Source: Acidimicrobiaceae bacterium
GTDB taxonomy: Bacteria > Actinomycetota > Acidimicrobiia > Acidimicrobiales > Ilumatobacteraceae
Length of the DNA: 31,265 nucleotides
Assembly (NCBI GenBank): GCA_003154135.1
Contig: PMCN01000275.1
Span: 26,198 to 57,462, forward strand
Direction of reading: 5' to 3'
The translations under genes were made by a program, and so were the position numbers. The notes beneath the pieces are model-generated. The model made no database searches. It worked only from the letters and a program-made list of their open reading frames with translations, and had not been told where the DNA came from. Positions 6,682 through 14,409 of this stretch are shown here, in pieces; the stretch's first letter is position 1, and each line of letters begins with the position of its first letter.

Positions 6682-9677
6682 GCCGGCGCTCGGCCCGTTC
6701 GGCGGCCCGGTCGGCGACGCGGTCGGCGAGCCGGCCGGCGGGGCTGGCCCGCGGGTCGGGTGCGTTGGCAGCCGCATGGGTCGGCGGGGCACTGATCGCG
6801 CTGCTCACCGGCGCCACCGCGGTGGTCATCCTGCTCGCTGTGGCCGTGGTGGGGGCGATCGCCGCGTTCGTCGCCGGTCCGCTGGCGCTGCGAGGCACCA
6901 TGGTGCGCGAGCTGAGCACGGCCACCGTGGTCACCGAGGGCGACGAACTGCACTGGACGGTGCACCTCGACGCGCACATCCCGGTGTACGCCGAGGTGCG
7001 CCTCGACGGCGTGGAGGTGGCCGCCGGCTGGTTGCACGACGGTCACACCGTGATCTCCGGTACCGCGCCGCGCCGGGGCATGTACGGGCGAGCAGAGGTG
7101 CGCTGGCGGTCGGCGGGGCGAATGGGGTTGCTGTGGTGGCGGCGGCGCCTCGTGGTCGAGATCGAGCCGCTCGCCGTCGGCGCCGCACCGGCGTCCACAC
7201 CTGCGCCCGCCGAGCGCGCCGCCGACGAGCACGACGGTGCAGCCGACCTGCTGGCCCGAACGGGGCACGACGACGTCGACGGGGTGCGGCAGTGGCGCGA
7301 CGGCGACGAAGTGAGCGCGGTGCACTGGCCGTCGACGTTGCGGGTGGGCGAGCTGGTGGTGCGCCAACGTCGTCGCGATCACGCCGAGCGGTGGGTGGTG
7401 GTGGCCCGCACGGGCACGGCCGATCCCGATGCGGAGGCGGCACGCGTGCGCCGCGCTCTCGACGACTGCCTGGCGCGGCGCGCCGAGGTGGCAATCAGCG
7501 TCGACGGTGCCGACCCGTTCACACTGGCCACTCCCGCCGACGTGGTGGCGTGGACCGCGCGGTTCGAGCCGACGCAGGCGCGGCGAGCACACACCTCGAT
7601 CTGGAAGCGTCCGATCTCGCTGAGCGAGGTGGAGCCCGACTCGTCGCTGTCGACGTTCGCCCGCTGGTGGGTGGCCGCCGCCACCCTCGCCCCGCTGGCA
7701 ATGTTGCTGCAGTCGCTGGCGTACGGCGTGGCGCGCATCGCGATCATCGCCGTCGTGGTGCTGGTGGGCGCGGCCGTCACCGCCCGCACGGGTCGTGCGC
7801 AGCGGCCGCTGCGGCAATTGCTCGGGCTGCTGGCCGCCGTGGCTGTGGCCGTCACGCTCATCGACATCGGCAGCATCGTCGACATCCCCTCCGCGATGCG
7901 GTTCCTGATGCCGCAGCTCCTCGTCACGCTGTGGGTGATGCAGGGCTTCGAATGCGTCGACCGTCGTGCGGCCCGGGTGTCGCTCGCGTGCTCGGGCATC
8001 ATCACCGCGTACGCCGCCGGCATCCGCGTCGACAGCGGCCTCGGGCGGTGGCTGGCGGTCGCCGGCATCGGCATCGCGCTGGCGGGGCAGACGATCACGC
8101 GAGCCGACCGTGCCCGTCGGGCCACGCTCGACCCCGACACCGACGACACCCGAGCCAACGCGCTACGTGCCGTCGTCACCCGCGGCACCGGTGTGCTGCT
8201 CGCCGCTGCCGCAGTCGTGGCGCTCCTCGCCGTGGTGCCCGTGCCGCGCGGCCCGGCGCAGCTCAACCTGCCCACCTGGCTGCAGGACCGACGACCCGTG
8301 AGCGGCGCCGGGCAACTGGCCACGGCCAACGGATCGCCCCTGCTCGGCGGGCCGCTGCAGGGCAGTGGACGGCGCACCGGTGCGGGCGCCGGCGGGTACC
8401 CGGGCTTCAGTCCGTCGATGGACACCTCGCTGCGCGGCAACCTCGGCGACGAAGTGGTGCTGCGCGTGCGCGCTCCGGCCGCCGACTTCTGGCGCGGGCA
8501 GACGTTCACCAACTTCGACGGCCGCACCTGGACGGTCGATGACGAGGTGGGGGTGCGCACCGACGGACCCGATCACACCATCCGGCCGTCGAACGGCGAC
8601 CTCCCGGATCCGCTGCCGGCCGACTTCATCCAGACGTTCTACCCGCAGGTCGACCTGCCCAACATCGTGTTCGCCGCCGATCGTCCGCAGCGGGTGCTGC
8701 TCGACGCCCCCATCTGGCAACGTGACGACGGCGCCCTGCGCGCGGGAGTGGTGCTGCCCGCGGGCAGCGCGTACACCGTGCTGTCCCGCCGGCCGGACAC
8801 CACACCGGCGGGCCTTCGAGCGGCAGGGGACCTGTCGGTGTACGGGTCACCGCACCAGTTCGTCGCGCTGCCGGCATCGACCACGGCACGCACGAAGGCG
8901 CTCGCCCTGCAACTGCAGCGCGGCACCACCTACGACACCATCGTGGCCATCGAGCAGTGGCTGTCGACGCACGTCACCTACAACCTCGACGCACCCGTTC
9001 CGCCCGCGGGCGCCGACGCGGTCGACGACTTCTTGTTCCACTCGCAGCAAGGGTTCTGCGAGCAGATCGCGTCGGCAACCGCGGTCCTGCTCCGATCGCT
9101 CGGCATCCCCGCCCGCATCGCCACCGGCTACGTGCCCAGCTCGCGCGACAGCGTGGCGGGTGTGTGGATCAGCCGGGCGAGCGATGCGCACGCCTGGGTG
9201 GAGGTGCGCTTCCCCAACTACGGATGGGTGCCGTTCGATCCCACGTCCGCCGTGCCGCTCGCCGGCGAATCGCCGCACCACACCATCGGCGGCGACCTCG
9301 CCCGGGCGATCATCACCGCAGTGACCGATCACATCGCGCTGATCGTCACGATGACGTTCAGTGGCATGGCACTGGTGGTGATCGTCCGGCTGGCGCAACG
9401 GTGGTGGCAGCGTCGCCGCAGAGGTCGGTGGGGCCTGCTCCAAGACCGGTTCGTTGCGGCCGCCGTGGCCCGCGGTGCACCGCCGACGGCGCCCAACGCG
9501 ACGATGGCGGAGGTGTTCGACGACCGCGTCGCGCTCGACGTGGCCGCGATGCTCGACGAATGCGCGTTCGCGCCGCAGTGGCACGACGACGAGGCGCGCT
9601 ACACCACGTTGGCCGGAGCACTCAGCGTGCTGGAACGCCAGGAGCGGCGCGAGCGAACGGTCAGCTCGACGCGCTGA
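6678..9677 (+). CDS. DUF58-transglutaminase fusion membrane protein
   Basis: A 999-residue polypeptide joining two proteins that are normally separate. After a basic N terminus and two hydrophobic segments (about 27-68) comes a DUF58 region, recognised by RQWRDGDEVSAVHWPSTLR (about 204-222). Five to seven hydrophobic segments follow (about 330-525), like the membrane half of TgpA-type transglutaminases. An exterior domain carries the papain-like triad: Cys794 in GFCEQIASAT, His838 in DAHAWVEV and Asp854 in VPFDPT. One more membrane helix (about 878-902) leads to a basic cytosolic tail. The enzyme likely crosslinks or hydrolyses cell-surface protein or peptide; the substrate is unknown. The gene starts inside the MoxR stop (ATGA). 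Its last 17 bases overlap the end of the convergent LysM gene. Confidence 0.92.
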   Translation: MSRRSARSAARSATRSASRPAGLARGSGALAAAWVGGALIALLTGATAVVILLAVAVVGAIAAFVAGPLALRGTMVRELSTATVVTEGDELHWTVHLDAHIPVYAEVRLDGVEVAAGWLHDGHTVISGTAPRRGMYGRAEVRWRSAGRMGLLWWRRRLVVEIEPLAVGAAPASTPAPAERAADEHDGAADLLARTGHDDVDGVRQWRDGDEVSAVHWPSTLRVGELVVRQRRRDHAERWVVVARTGTADPDAEAARVRRALDDCLARRAEVAISVDGADPFTLATPADVVAWTARFEPTQARRAHTSIWKRPISLSEVEPDSSLSTFARWWVAAATLAPLAMLLQSLAYGVARIAIIAVVVLVGAAVTARTGRAQRPLRQLLGLLAAVAVAVTLIDIGSIVDIPSAMRFLMPQLLVTLWVMQGFECVDRRAARVSLACSGIITAYAAGIRVDSGLGRWLAVAGIGIALAGQTITRADRARRATLDPDTDDTRANALRAVVTRGTGVLLAAAAVVALLAVVPVPRGPAQLNLPTWLQDRRPVSGAGQLATANGSPLLGGPLQGSGRRTGAGAGGYPGFSPSMDTSLRGNLGDEVVLRVRAPAADFWRGQTFTNFDGRTWTVDDEVGVRTDGPDHTIRPSNGDLPDPLPADFIQTFYPQVDLPNIVFAADRPQRVLLDAPIWQRDDGALRAGVVLPAGSAYTVLSRRPDTTPAGLRAAGDLSVYGSPHQFVALPASTTARTKALALQLQRGTTYDTIVAIEQWLSTHVTYNLDAPVPPAGADAVDDFLFHSQQGFCEQIASATAVLLRSLGIPARIATGYVPSSRDSVAGVWISRASDAHAWVEVRFPNYGWVPFDPTSAVPLAGESPHHTIGGDLARAIITAVTDHIALIVTMTFSGMALVVIVRLAQRWWQRRRRGRWGLLQDRFVAAAVARGAPPTAPNATMAEVFDDRVALDVAAMLDECAFAPQWHDDEARYTTLAGALSVLERQERRERTVSSTR

Positions 9678-10242
9678 TCGAGTGCTTCACGGTCGTAGGC
9701 GTGGTGACCTTGGGAGCGGTGACCACCGTGTGCTTCACGGTGGTGGGCGTGGTGACCCTCGTGGTCATGGCTTTGGTCGTGGCGGTGGTCGTGGCGGTGG
9801 TCGAGCCCGTCGTGGTGGCCGTCGTGGTGACCGTCGCGCCCGCCGGCAGGCACACGACCTGACCGGGCTGGAGCGCGCTGGCCGACGACGTGCCGTTGAC
9901 CGAGTACAGCTGGTCGACGGGTACGCCCGCCCGTTTGGCGATGACGAGCCACCCGTCGCCCGCCTCCACCGTGTACTGGGAGGTGCACATGGTGGAGGCA
10001 GGCGCGGTGCCGCCCGCTGAGGCGGCGGCGGTGACGATCGACAACCGTCCGGGTGCGGAGCCCGTGGCCAGCGTGGTGCCGTTCACATCGCTGGCAGGAC
10101 CAGCGTGCGACGAGCTGCCACCGACCACGAAGATCGCCGCCACCGCGAGCAACGAGCCCACGCTGGCGGCGCCTGCGATCCGCAGCGACCGTTGCGGCGA
10201 GGGGGAGGACCCGCCGAAGTCGTCGTCGTACATGGACCACAT
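9661..10242 (-). CDS. Membrane-anchored LysM-domain protein
   Basis: A 193-residue protein with one N-terminal membrane segment (RSLRIAGAASVGSLLAVAAI and following), an exterior linker, one LysM domain (YTVEAGDGWLVIAKRAGV, then QLYSVNG and ALQPGQVVCLPAG), and a long Thr-rich tail. LysM binds glycan, so it probably sits on peptidoglycan. Two Cys bracket the LysM (in TMCTSQY and VVCLP) and could be disulfide bonded. The tail repeats VTTPTTVKH twice, reflecting a 28-base DNA duplication. I chose ATG 10242; ATG 10233 (MYDDDF) and an earlier in-frame ATG at 10296 are alternatives, and none has a clear ribosome-binding site. The stop lies within the 3' end of the transglutaminase gene. Confidence 0.82.
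   Translation of the reverse strand: MWSMYDDDFGGSSPSPQRSLRIAGAASVGSLLAVAAIFVVGGSSSHAGPASDVNGTTLATGSAPGRLSIVTAAASAGGTAPASTMCTSQYTVEAGDGWLVIAKRAGVPVDQLYSVNGTSSASALQPGQVVCLPAGATVTTTATTTGSTTATTTATTKAMTTRVTTPTTVKHTVVTAPKVTTPTTVKHSISASS
9682..9757. repeat. 28-base direct repeat in the tail of the LysM gene
   Basis: Positions 9682-9709 and 9730-9757 match at 26 of 28 bases (core GTGCTTCACGGT then GGCGTGGTGACC). The period is 48 bases, so the repeat adds 16 residues in frame to the Thr-rich tail. A recent in-frame duplication is likely. Confidence 0.7.
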
Positions 10243-10323
10243 GGTGAACGAGACAGGTAAGAGTCGGTTGAGAACGACGTTGGGACGAGGTGGCAATCGG
10301 CGCTCGGGTGAGACGCCGGCGCG

Positions 10324-11301
10324 TCACCTCGTGAGGGTGAGCACTTCCGGCAGGGGCACCCCGCCGAGGTGGGCGACGAAGCCGTCGCTCGCCCGCACCC
10401 GACCGTCGTGATCCACCGTGAGCGCCACCGCACTCGCGTCGAGCAGGTCGAACGCTCGCTCGCTGCCCCTGAGCAGCACCGCCTTGGCCAGCACCTCGGC
10501 CTTCCATGCCGTGCCGCTGATGACACTGACGAGTGCGAGATCGGAGGTGGACGGTTCGCCGGTGGCGGGGTCGATGAGGTGGTGACGGGCCTGGCCGCCG
10601 ATCTGCCACGTGCGGCGCAGCACGCTCGACGTCGCCACCGCGCCCTCCCCCACGCCCACCAGCGCGATGGGCTCCGGCACAGCCGGATGCTCGATGGCGA
10701 GGGTCCAGCCCGCGCCGTCGGGGCTGATGCCGAGCACCCGCAGGTCGCCGCCCATGTTGACGCACGCGCCGCGGGCGCCCTCGTCCATGAGCAGGCCGCA
10801 CGTGACGTCGGCGGTGAGGCCCTTGCCGATGCCTCCCGGGTCGAAGCCCATTCCGGCCGGCAGGGTGACGCCCTCGGTGGCGAGCACGATGTCGGTGACA
10901 CCCGGCCGCAGCATCGCCAGCGCCGGCACCTGGAGCGCGTCGGCGCCGTCGGCCGCGGGACGGTCGAGCCCACCCGGCGAGTCGTAGCTGCGGTCGTAGC
11001 CGGCTCGCTGCAGCGCGTCGAGGAGGGTGGGGTCGAACCCGCCGCCGGTGATGCGCCAGGCCTCCATCGCGTAGTGGAGCAGCAACTTGGTGTCGTCGGA
11101 CACCTGCAGCTGTGCACCCGCTGCGTCGTTCAGCCGGCTGATCTCGCTCTCGGGACGGAAGCGAGACCACTTGCCCTCCAGCTCGTCGATGCGCGCGCGG
11201 GCTCGATCGATGAGGCCCGGGACGCCACCGACCACCGTGACGTGGATGTCGGAACCCATCGCGCGGAACCGTGCTTCGGTGACATCCGGCGCGTTCGACA
11301 C
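10324..11301 (-). CDS. apbE: FAD:protein FMN transferase
   Basis: ApbE-family enzyme, 325 residues, which attaches FMN to Thr/Ser of target proteins using FAD and magnesium. Seen in order: FRAMGSDIHVTVVG at the start, the WSRFRPESEISRLN block (about 45-58), FDPTLL, the glycine-rich GFDPGGIGKGLTAD loop, VNMGGDLRVLG, and the HHLIDPATGEPST block typical of the family. No signal peptide or lipobox is seen, so it looks cytosolic. Start is GTG at 11301-11299, with TACCCT six bases upstream. It is divergent from the FAH-family gene. No FMN_bind-domain target is evident in the window, though a ferric-reductase-like membrane protein lies at 17960-18541. Confidence 0.94.
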   Translation of the reverse strand: MSNAPDVTEARFRAMGSDIHVTVVGGVPGLIDRARARIDELEGKWSRFRPESEISRLNDAAGAQLQVSDDTKLLLHYAMEAWRITGGGFDPTLLDALQRAGYDRSYDSPGGLDRPAADGADALQVPALAMLRPGVTDIVLATEGVTLPAGMGFDPGGIGKGLTADVTCGLLMDEGARGACVNMGGDLRVLGISPDGAGWTLAIEHPAVPEPIALVGVGEGAVATSSVLRRTWQIGGQARHHLIDPATGEPSTSDLALVSVISGTAWKAEVLAKAVLLRGSERAFDLLDASAVALTVDHDGRVRASDGFVAHLGGVPLPEVLTLTR

Positions 11302-11307
11302 GGCGCC

Positions 11308-11313
11308 AGGGTA
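11308..11313 (-). promoter_or_regulatory. Probable -10 element of apbE (leaderless-type)
   Basis: TACCCT on the minus strand, then six bases, then the GTG start of apbE. The spacing decides for the GTG. Confidence 0.5.
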
Positions 11314-11339
11314 GGCGACGCTGTGACAGGATCGGCCGC

Positions 11340-12221
11340 ATGTTCCGCCTCGCCCACGTACGCGGTCGCGCCGCGCTCCTCGACGACTCGCACTGGTTCG
11401 ATCTCGCCACGCTGGCCGGCGACGAGTCGTGGAGCGACCCGATGGTGGCCATCGCCCGCCATCACGACCTGCACGCGCTGTCGGGCGCGCTGTCGAGCTC
11501 GCTCACGCCCGCACGACCCGCACGACCTGCACGACCCGGCGGGCTCATCGCCGATGAGACGCTCGGCGCGTGCGTGCCGCGACCGCAGAAGGTGTTCGCC
11601 ATCGGCCTCAACTACCGGGCGCACGCCGAGGAGACCAACGCCACCCTGCCGCCGTCGCCGCTCACGTTCACGAAGTTCCCGAGCTGCCTCGCCGGACCCG
11701 ACGCCTCGATCGAGCTCTCCGGCGAGTCGGTCGACTGGGAGGTGGAGCTGGTGGTGGTCATCGGCACCGGCGGGCGTCACATCGGCGCCGCCGACGCCTG
11801 GTCGCACGTCGCCGGGCTGACGCTCGGCCAGGACATCTCCGACCGCGTGGTGCAGCGCGCCGGCACGCCGCCACAGTTCTCGCTCGGCAAGAGCTTCGAC
11901 GGGTACGGACCCATCGGCCCGGCGGTGGTGAGCGTCGATGCGTTCGCCGACCCCGACGACATCGGGCTGTGGTGCGATGTCTCGGGCGAGCGCATGCAGA
12001 CGTCGCGCACCAGCGACCTCATCTTCGACGTGCCCACGTTGGTGAGCTACCTGTCGTCGATCTGCACGCTGGCGCCCGGCGACATCATCTTCACCGGCAC
12101 GCCCTCGGGTGTGGGCATGGGCCGCGGCCGGTTCCTGCGCCCGGGCGACACGATCGACAGCGGCGCCGAGGTGATCGGCGAGCTGCACAACCGCTGCGTC
12201 CAGCCGGTCACAGCCGGCTAG
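11340..12221 (+). CDS. Fumarylacetoacetate hydrolase-family protein
   Basis: FAH-fold hydrolase or isomerase, 293 residues. A variable N-terminal region is followed by the FAH domain: KVFAIGLNYRAHAEETN, LTFTKFPSCLAGPDASI, the metal-binding VDWEVELVVVIG (two Glu), GQDISDR (Asp), FSLGKSFDGYGPIGPAVV, and the late GDIIFTGTPSGVGMG. The family cleaves C-C bonds of beta-diketo acids and includes the 2,4-diketo-3-deoxy-L-fuconate hydrolase of non-phosphorylative fucose breakdown. That role fits the L-fuconate dehydratase, SDR and aldo/keto reductase nearby, but is inferred. A triplicated 9-base unit encodes PARPARPAR near residues 57-66. The stop abuts the thiolase stop on the other strand with no bases between. 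Confidence 0.9.
   Translation: MFRLAHVRGRAALLDDSHWFDLATLAGDESWSDPMVAIARHHDLHALSGALSSSLTPARPARPARPGGLIADETLGACVPRPQKVFAIGLNYRAHAEETNATLPPSPLTFTKFPSCLAGPDASIELSGESVDWEVELVVVIGTGGRHIGAADAWSHVAGLTLGQDISDRVVQRAGTPPQFSLGKSFDGYGPIGPAVVSVDAFADPDDIGLWCDVSGERMQTSRTSDLIFDVPTLVSYLSSICTLAPGDIIFTGTPSGVGMGRGRFLRPGDTIDSGAEVIGELHNRCVQPVTAG
11510..11536. repeat. Three 9-base tandem repeats inside the FAH-family gene
   Basis: Units CGCACGACC, CGCACGACC and TGCACGACC at 11510-11518, 11519-11527 and 11528-11536. They add three residues each (Ala-Arg-Pro register) between the N-terminal region and the FAH domain. Confidence 0.7.
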
Positions 12222-13451
12222 TTACAGCCGTTCGATGATGGTGGCGGTGGCCATGCCGCCGCCGGTGCACATCGTGACGAGCCCGGTCGACAGGTCGCGG
12301 CGCTCGAGCTCGTCGAGCACGGTGCCGATGAGCATGCCGCCGGTGGCCCCGATCGGGTGACCGAGCGCCATCGCGCCGCCGTTGACGTTGACGGTGTCCC
12401 AGTCGGCGCCGGTGTGGCGCAGCCACTTCAGCAGCACCGCGGCGAACGCCTCGTTCACCTCGAACAGGTCGATGTCGGCCAGGGTCATGCCCGCCTTCTT
12501 GAGGACGAGATCGGTGGCCGGGCCGGGCGCGGTGAGCATGATGACCGGCTCGTCACCGGCGACTGCGGCCATCGTGACCTTGGCGCGGGGCCGGTGACCG
12601 TGGGCCGTCGCGTAGTCGGGCGACGCGAGCAGGAGCGCCGACGCGCCGTCGACCACGCCCGACGAGTTGCCACCGTGGTGCACGTGGTTGATGGCGCCGA
12701 CGTGAGGGTAGGCCTTGCGCGCCGTCTCGTCGATCGACAGCTCGCGGCCGGCCATCGTGTGGCCGCCCATGCCGGCGAAGCTGGGCGACAGCTTGGCGAG
12801 ATCGGCGAGCGTGGTGCCGGCGCGAGGGTGCTCGTCGTGGTCGAGGGCGAGCGTGCCGTCGTCGTGGTGGATGGGCACGATCGACTTGGCGAAGCGGCCC
12901 TCGGCCATGGCCACCGCGGCGCGGCGCTGGCTCTCGACCGCGAGCTGGTCGAGCTCGTCGCGGGAGAAGCCCTCGACCGTGGCGATGAGGTCGGCAGAGA
13001 TGCCCTGCGGGACCATGTCGTACTGGTCGCGCAGGTGGTTGTTGTTGGCGGTGAACCCGTCGATGTGCATGGGCGCCGGACGCGACATGCTCTCCACGCC
13101 ACCAGCCACCACGAGGTCCTGGAAGCCGGCGAGGATGCCCATCGACGCGAAGTTGACGGCCTGCTGGCCGGAGCCGCAGAAGCGGTTGAGCGTGACACCG
13201 GGGGCTTGGACCGACCAGCCCGCATCGAGCGCCGCCATGCGTGCGATGTCCATCGAGTGGTCGCCGCTGCCGGCGCCGCACCCCATGATGACGTCGTCGA
13301 CGTCGGCCGTGTCGAAGCCGTTGCGCTGCTGCAGCGCGTTGAGCACCTGGGCGAGGATGCGCTGGGGGTGGACGTTGTGGAGCGCCCCCGTGTCCTTGCC
13401 CTTGCCACGTGGCGAGCGGACGGCGTCGATGATCCATGCCTGATCGGTCAT
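12222..13451 (-). CDS. Thiolase family protein (acetyl-CoA C-acyltransferase)
   Basis: A 409-residue thiolase, normal for the degradative/biosynthetic class. It cleaves or condenses beta-ketoacyl-CoA. Catalytic residues are visible: nucleophile Cys92 in NRFCGSGQQAV, His365 in ALGHPIGATGG, and the acid/base Cys395 in MCTGGGMA, with EVNEAFAAVLL before the His. Chain-length preference cannot be read. ATG 13451 gives the standard thiolase N terminus (AWIIDAVRSPRGKGK). The gene follows the aldo/keto reductase by 13 bases on the same strand, yet TACGGT lies six bases before its ATG, so it may be both read through from the sugar-acid operon and transcribed from its own leaderless start. Its link to the sugar route is unclear. 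Confidence 0.95.
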   Translation of the reverse strand: MTDQAWIIDAVRSPRGKGKDTGALHNVHPQRILAQVLNALQQRNGFDTADVDDVIMGCGAGSGDHSMDIARMAALDAGWSVQAPGVTLNRFCGSGQQAVNFASMGILAGFQDLVVAGGVESMSRPAPMHIDGFTANNNHLRDQYDMVPQGISADLIATVEGFSRDELDQLAVESQRRAAVAMAEGRFAKSIVPIHHDDGTLALDHDEHPRAGTTLADLAKLSPSFAGMGGHTMAGRELSIDETARKAYPHVGAINHVHHGGNSSGVVDGASALLLASPDYATAHGHRPRAKVTMAAVAGDEPVIMLTAPGPATDLVLKKAGMTLADIDLFEVNEAFAAVLLKWLRHTGADWDTVNVNGGAMALGHPIGATGGMLIGTVLDELERRDLSTGLVTMCTGGGMATATIIERL

Positions 13452-13457
13452 GCGGTC

Positions 13458-13463
13458 ACCGTA
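13458..13463 (-). promoter_or_regulatory. Probable -10 element of the thiolase gene
   Basis: TACGGT on the minus strand, six bases before the ATG, sitting just past the stop codon of the upstream aldo/keto reductase. It suggests an internal leaderless promoter. Confidence 0.45.
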
Positions 13464-13464
13464 C

Positions 13465-14409
13465 TCACGGCGAGTCGTGCGCTCCGAAGTGAAGCCCGGC
13501 TGCCAAGTCGAGCGCGGGCCACAGGTCGTCGGGCAGCACCGTGGTCGCGAACGCGAGGTCGGCCGCGATCTCGGTGGCTGCGCGTGCGCCCACCACCACC
13601 CGCGTGACTGCGGGGTGACGCAGCGCGAACTGCAGCGCCGCCGCCGGCAGCGTGACACCGAACGACTCGCACACGGCCTGCAGCTCGCGCGCCCGGTGCA
13701 CCAGGCCGGGTGGCGCGGTCGCGTAGTCGTAGGTGGCACCCACCGCGGGGTGGGCGAGCAACCCGCTGTTGAACACACCGCCCACCACCACCTGCATACC
13801 ACGCGCGGCGCAGAGCGGCAGCAGGCGTTCGCCGCCGCTGCGGTCGAGCAGGCTGAAGCGGCCGGCAAGGAGCACGCAGTCGAGATCGACGCGCTCGACG
13901 AACCGCTCGAGCATCTCGCACTGGTTCATGCCGCACCCGACGGCATCGACGACGCCCTGCTCGCGCAGTTCGATCAGCGTGGGGAAGGCCGTGGCGAGCG
14001 CCTCCTGCTCGTGCGCATCCGGGTCGTGCACGTGCACGACGTCGAGACGATCGGTGCCGAGGCGCGTGAGGCTCTCGTCGATGGAACGCAGCACGCCGTC
14101 GCGGCTGAAGTCGAACACCGGGTCGACCTCGGGGACGTCGCGGAAGATCGTCGCCGGCCGCGGCTCGACCCGGCGCAGCAGCCGGCCGACCTTCGACGAC
14201 AGCGTGTACTGGTCGCGCGGCAGTACGGCCAACGCGCGCCCGAGGCGCAGCTCGGCGAGACCGTGCCCGTACTGCGGTGCGGTGTCGAAGTAGCGCACGC
14301 CGCCATCCCACGCGGCCCGCACGGTGGCCTCCGCATCGGCATCGCTGATGGCGGTGAACAGGTTGCCGAGCGGAGCGGTGCCGAGCCCGATGCGGCTCAG
14401 CGCGTCCAC
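13465..14409 (-). CDS. Aldo/keto reductase (L-fucose/D-threo-aldose dehydrogenase-like)
   Basis: A 314-residue NAD(P)-dependent AKR with the full tetrad: Asp42 and Tyr47 in FDTAPQYGHG, Lys73 in SSKVGR, and His128 in VVHVHDPD. The N-terminal IGLGTAPLGNLF and the GLAELRLGRAL helix resemble the L-fucose dehydrogenase/pyridoxal dehydrogenase branch, which oxidises aldoses such as L-fucose to the lactone. That fits the neighbouring L-fuconate dehydratase; exact substrate is inferred. The start is taken as GTG 14409, overlapping the end of the dehydratase gene by 13 bases. It is the only start that gives the normal AKR N terminus, since the longer frame is a shadow of the upstream gene. Probably one operon with that gene. 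Confidence 0.9.
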   Translation of the reverse strand: MDALSRIGLGTAPLGNLFTAISDADAEATVRAAWDGGVRYFDTAPQYGHGLAELRLGRALAVLPRDQYTLSSKVGRLLRRVEPRPATIFRDVPEVDPVFDFSRDGVLRSIDESLTRLGTDRLDVVHVHDPDAHEQEALATAFPTLIELREQGVVDAVGCGMNQCEMLERFVERVDLDCVLLAGRFSLLDRSGGERLLPLCAARGMQVVVGGVFNSGLLAHPAVGATYDYATAPPGLVHRARELQAVCESFGVTLPAAALQFALRHPAVTRVVVGARAATEIAADLAFATTVLPDDLWPALDLAAGLHFGAHDSP

